NCBI GenBank assembly: GCA_039881145.1
Contig: JAYKKI010000023.1
Span: 2,137,501-2,201,500 of the forward strand
Direction: 5' to 3'
Length of the DNA stretch: 64,000 nt
Source of the DNA: Druceiella hillmani
Lineage: Eukaryota; Arthropoda; Insecta; Lepidoptera; Hepialidae
This document shows positions 60,505 to 64,000 of the stretch, in pieces. The stretch's first letter is position 1, and every line of letters begins with the position of its first letter. Below the pieces are notes generated by a model. That model was not told where the DNA came from. It did no database searches and worked only from the letters and a program-made list of their open reading frames with translations. Position numbers and translations under genes: made by a program.

Positions 60505-62065
60505 TATATCTGTGTATCAATATGCTTTTAGTTCTATCCATAAGAAAAATACGAAAGTGAAAACAAAAATCTGAGTAAAAAAGTTTTCCCTCACTAAGTA
60601 TTAGAGATAACCAATAAAATCATATATACATAATTATAGTCTTAGTCAAACCTATTAATATCTGTGTAGCAATATGCTTTTAGTACTATCCATAAGAAAA
60701 ATACGAAAGTGAAAACAAAAATCTGAGTAAAAAAGTTTTCCCTCACTAAATAATAGAGATAACCAATAAAATCATACATACATAATTATAGTCATAGTCA
60801 GAGTTAAGCCTATTAATATCTGTGTATCAATATGCTTTTAGTACTATCCATAAAAAAATACGAAAGTGAAAACAAAAATCTGAGTAAAAAAGTTGTCCCT
60901 CACTAAATAATACAGATAACCAATAAAATCATACATACATAATTATAGTCATAGTCAGAGTTAAACCTATTAATATCTGTGTATCAATATGCTTTTAGTT
61001 CTATCCATAAGAAAGATACGAAAGTGGAAACAAAAATCTGAGTAAAAAGTTTTCCCTCACTAAGTAATAGAGATAACCAATAAAATCATACATACATAAT
61101 TACAGTCATAGTCAGAGTCAAACCTATTAATATCTGTGTATCAATATGCTTTTAGTACTATCCATAAGAAAAATAGGAAAGTGAAAACAAAAATCTGTGT
61201 AAAAAGGTTTTCCGTCACTAAATAATAGAGATAACCAATAAAATCATACATACATAATTATAGTCATAGTCAGAGTTAAACCTATTAATATCTGTGTATC
61301 AATATGCTTTTAGTACTATCCATAAAAAAATACGAAAGTGAAAACAAAAATCTGAGTAAAAAAGTTGTCCCTCACTAAATAATACAGATAACCAATAAAA
61401 TCATACATACATAATTATAGTCATAGTCAGAGTCAAACCTATTAATATCTGTGCATCAATATGCTTTTAGTACTACCCATAAGAAAAATAGGAAAGTGAA
61501 AACAAAAATCTGAGTAAAAAAGTTTTCCCTCACTAAATAATAGAGATAACCAATAAAATCATACATACATAATTATAGTCATAGTCAGAGTCAAACATAT
61601 TAATATCTGTGTATCAATATGCTTTTAGTACTATCCATAAGAAAAATAGGAAAGTGAAAACAAAAATCTGAGTAAAAAAGTTTTCCCTCACTAAATAATA
61701 GAGATAACCAATAAAATCATACATACATAATTATAGTCATAGTCAGAGTCAAACCTATTAATATCTGTGTATCAATATGCTTTTAGTACTATCCATAAGA
61801 AAAATAGGAAAGTGAAAACAAAAATCTGAGTAAAAAAGTTTTCCCTCACTAAATAATAGAGATAACCAATAAAATCACACATACATAATTATAGTCATAG
61901 TCAGAGTCAAACCTATTAATATCTGTGTATCAATATGCTTTTAGTACTATCCATAAGAAAAATAGGAAAGTGAAAACAAAAATCTGAGTCAAAAAGTTTT
62001 CCCTCACAAAATAATAGTGATAACCAATAAAATCATACATACATAATTATAGTCATAATCAAACC
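60505..62065 (+). repeat. Satellite array, 157-158-bp unit, ten copies
   Basis: 'tgtgtatcaatatgctttta' or close variants recur at 60511, 60663, 60821, 60978, 61135, 61293, 61450, 61608, 61766 and 61924. Units are nearly identical; the first interval is shorter (152). The period is close to nucleosome length. No coding frame. Confidence 0.97.
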
Positions 62066-62183
62066 TATTAAGCTTAAGTAAACCTATTTATTTTGATAAT
62101 AAATTTTAATTCAGTCGAGAGTCCGATTCATTTGGATAAAGATTTTACAGTAGGGTGTTGTAATTATATTTTATTTATTTAAT

Positions 62184-62466
62184 ATGATTTATTTTCACAA
62201 TTAAATAGAACTACGTGATGTAGTATTATTTCTACTTTCTTTAATTTCTTTACCACGACCTAGGTTTCGTTGTATTACAACATCTTCAGGTGGGATATTA
62301 ACAAAGATATATCCCACCTGAAGATGTTGTAATACAACGAAACCTAGGTCGTGGTAAAGAAATTAAGTAAAGTAGAAATAATACTACATCACCTAGTTTC
62401 ATTTAATTGTGAATAATGAATTTCTACAAAATTAAATGCCAAATATATTCAATCATGATTTATTTT
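62184..62466 (+). mobile_element. Foldback retroposon-like family, copy 4, with 12-bp TSD
   Basis: The best copy. The element 62196-62454 is flanked by perfect 12-bp direct repeats, ATGATTTATTTT, at 62184-62195 and 62455-62466. It starts 'cacaattaaatagaactacg', forms a nearly perfect palindrome of about 216 bp centred near 62303 (arms contain 'ccacgacctaggtttcgttg' and its complement), then adds a 43-bp unpaired tail ending 'gccaaatatattcaatc'. The tail is the segment that opens the minus-strand copies at 20508, 21404 and 24689. No ORF. Confidence 0.85.
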
Positions 62467-64000
62467 ATTTTGTTCATATTAGACTTCCTTAACGTATTCC
62501 ACCATGAATTTTTGATTGAAGTTGTTCAATTGTTTAGTTTAAACTTGAACCTTTTGTATAATCAATGGACGTCATTTTTTTTAAAGCGATGCTTAAGAAT
62601 TAAACTAATAGTTCAAAATGCGAATTTCTATGAAGTCTTAATTTTTTTATAGCCTTTTCCGATTGCAATAAGAATATAATAGTGTGCCCTGATGTTTTTT
62701 CTCTGTTAGTAAAGGTTAATGTGAAATTTAAAAAAAACATTGACTTGGAATTTGTATTGTGCTAAATAGGTTGCAATGCAATGTTCCAAAAAGTAGAAAC
62801 GTGGCTTTTCGTGACGATGCTATATACAATTTAGTATTCACTGTAATAATTATAAGATGGCAATGTGACATGTATTATATCCACTGCGATTCGCATAAAT
62901 AAATGAGCATTCGATAAACATTTCGCTCTATTTCACTAAAGTTAGTTGGTGATTAATATACATTTTTTTTAAAATGAGAAATTAATTGTTTCTTTGTTTA
63001 AAACATCACTAATTTATATTTCCCTTCGATGCTCAATAAAGCTAATGTTTCAATTTTTTACAAGTAACGAAACTGTGCGACGGATCTTGATTTACAATAT
63101 TTATTGTTTTTTTTTATTTTGTTAACATCTTGCAAAAAATGTTATCGGATATTAATCTGAACATTAACGAACGGGTGGTATATAGACCCGTTTGTCAATT
63201 GATACAAAGACAGACAGATTTAACAGTACTTAAACCATCGGTATCTACTTGATAATGAACTATATATAATACTACAATGATAACTAATAGCCGATGGTGT
63301 TAACTTCTCATTTCCTGGCAAGTCCTTGTATCGGTAGAAAAGATTTAATTAGAAATACTTGCTCTCCATTTTATTCAGGTTTTTCTATAAGATAATAAGG
63401 AAATATACAAAATTAAGAAAATGATTACTGCGAATGGAACTAATCTACGTCACAGAGAAACATATCAACTCAAAGGCTGTTCTGGTCGTACTTAACGTTA
63501 AAGTAGCGCGTTAACATAAATATATAAATAAACATAAGTCAGCCAAATACCTACGTCTCTACAATTTAATCTAAATGGATCATCATTTATAAGGGGCTTA
63601 AGTTCTTAAGCTCAGTCTTAGCGGGTTGACCTTTCCTGCTTACGCTGCCCGCTCATAGCTTCTCTTGAGATGAATAATTACGTACTTAAGTAACACCGCC
63701 GTATGTTCCCGCTTTTTCAGTAATATTTTGTGTTTATTATTCCTGTAAAAAAATGTCTTATTTTGTGTCTCTTCGTGTCTTACATTTTTTAGATTCTTCT
63801 ATTACAACGTTTCCCAACATACAAAAAATTCTATTTTCTGACGCTTTTCACAAGAGCTTATTATTTCGCTCGAAGTTGTGATTCTCCCTTCTTCTTGGAG
63901 TTTGCGAAGTATTTGTGAAGAATCGTACGCACGTATCGTTAAATAATTTATTTTTATAGGGAGTTTCGTAGGATCAATTGAATTTTTTTGCCGCAGACCT
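62467..64000. other. AT-rich stretch to window end, nothing recognised
   Basis: A TTG/ATG frame at 62416-62652 overlaps the foldback tail and is chance. 63595-63660 is slightly GC-richer without a recognised feature. Confidence 0.55.

Noticed and set aside
60505..62065. CRISPR array
   Set aside because: Units are contiguous near-identical 157-bp repeats without unique spacers, and the DNA is eukaryotic.

Overview
This is AT-rich eukaryotic nuclear DNA, most likely from a butterfly or moth (Lepidoptera). The evidence is the repeat content: several copies of a dispersed element that begins with a 'gtacctcaaaag' motif and ends with 'ggaaccctcgtag...gagttccac', which I recognise from lepidopteran genomes; small non-autonomous Helitrons with a CTAG end; an RTE-type LINE remnant; and many long (TA)n tracts. 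There is no prokaryotic gene organisation. Most open frames are short chance frames, and many open only from TTG or GTG. I do not see a complete, intact protein-coding gene. The window is best read as intergenic or deep-intron DNA made of decayed transposons, tandem repeats, hairpins and a few GC-richer islands that may be conserved regulatory DNA.

Layout. 0-5 kb: a decayed lepidopteran repeat, a tRNA-derived SINE with a perfect 10-bp target-site duplication (1033-1250), a GC-richer island, a 29-bp minisatellite, a second lepidopteran repeat and an RTE C-terminal relic. 5-16 kb: a 47-bp dimeric minisatellite, a 230-bp palindrome, a 26/52-bp array, a possible 5'-UTR-like stretch near 13 kb, a four-unit heat-shock-element motif and a 78-bp hairpin. 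17-25 kb: a long TA tract, Helitron copy 1 (17842-18247), the best unrecognised exon-like ORF (18928-19362, minus), three copies of a foldback family and a 39-bp minisatellite that stays open as a 13-residue acidic peptide repeat. 26-34 kb: hairpins, a broken LINE RNase H domain (minus, 29952-30700) and a GC-rich island. 34-39 kb: a 1.6-kb array of 72/74-bp units beside one copy of a dispersed repeat, with a second copy 3.8 kb away. 39-46 kb: 40-, 53-, 80- and 47-bp tandem repeats. 47 kb: a frameshifted relic resembling the C-terminus of NRF-6-like acyltransferases. 48-59 kb: GC-richer islands, including two elements (A and B) arranged A-B-A'-B', with Helitron copy 2 inserted between A and B. 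60.5-62 kb: a ten-copy 157-bp satellite, then the best foldback copy (62196-62454) with a 12-bp target-site duplication.

The strongest candidate for something undescribed is the foldback family. Each copy is largely one long imperfect palindrome, yet its ends are asymmetric, and two copies are flanked by perfect 12- and 13-bp direct repeats. That combination fits neither a classical terminal-inverted-repeat MITE nor a Helitron. Second is the duplicated A-B pair of GC-richer elements. All identities come from reading the sequence by eye; no search or alignment program was run.
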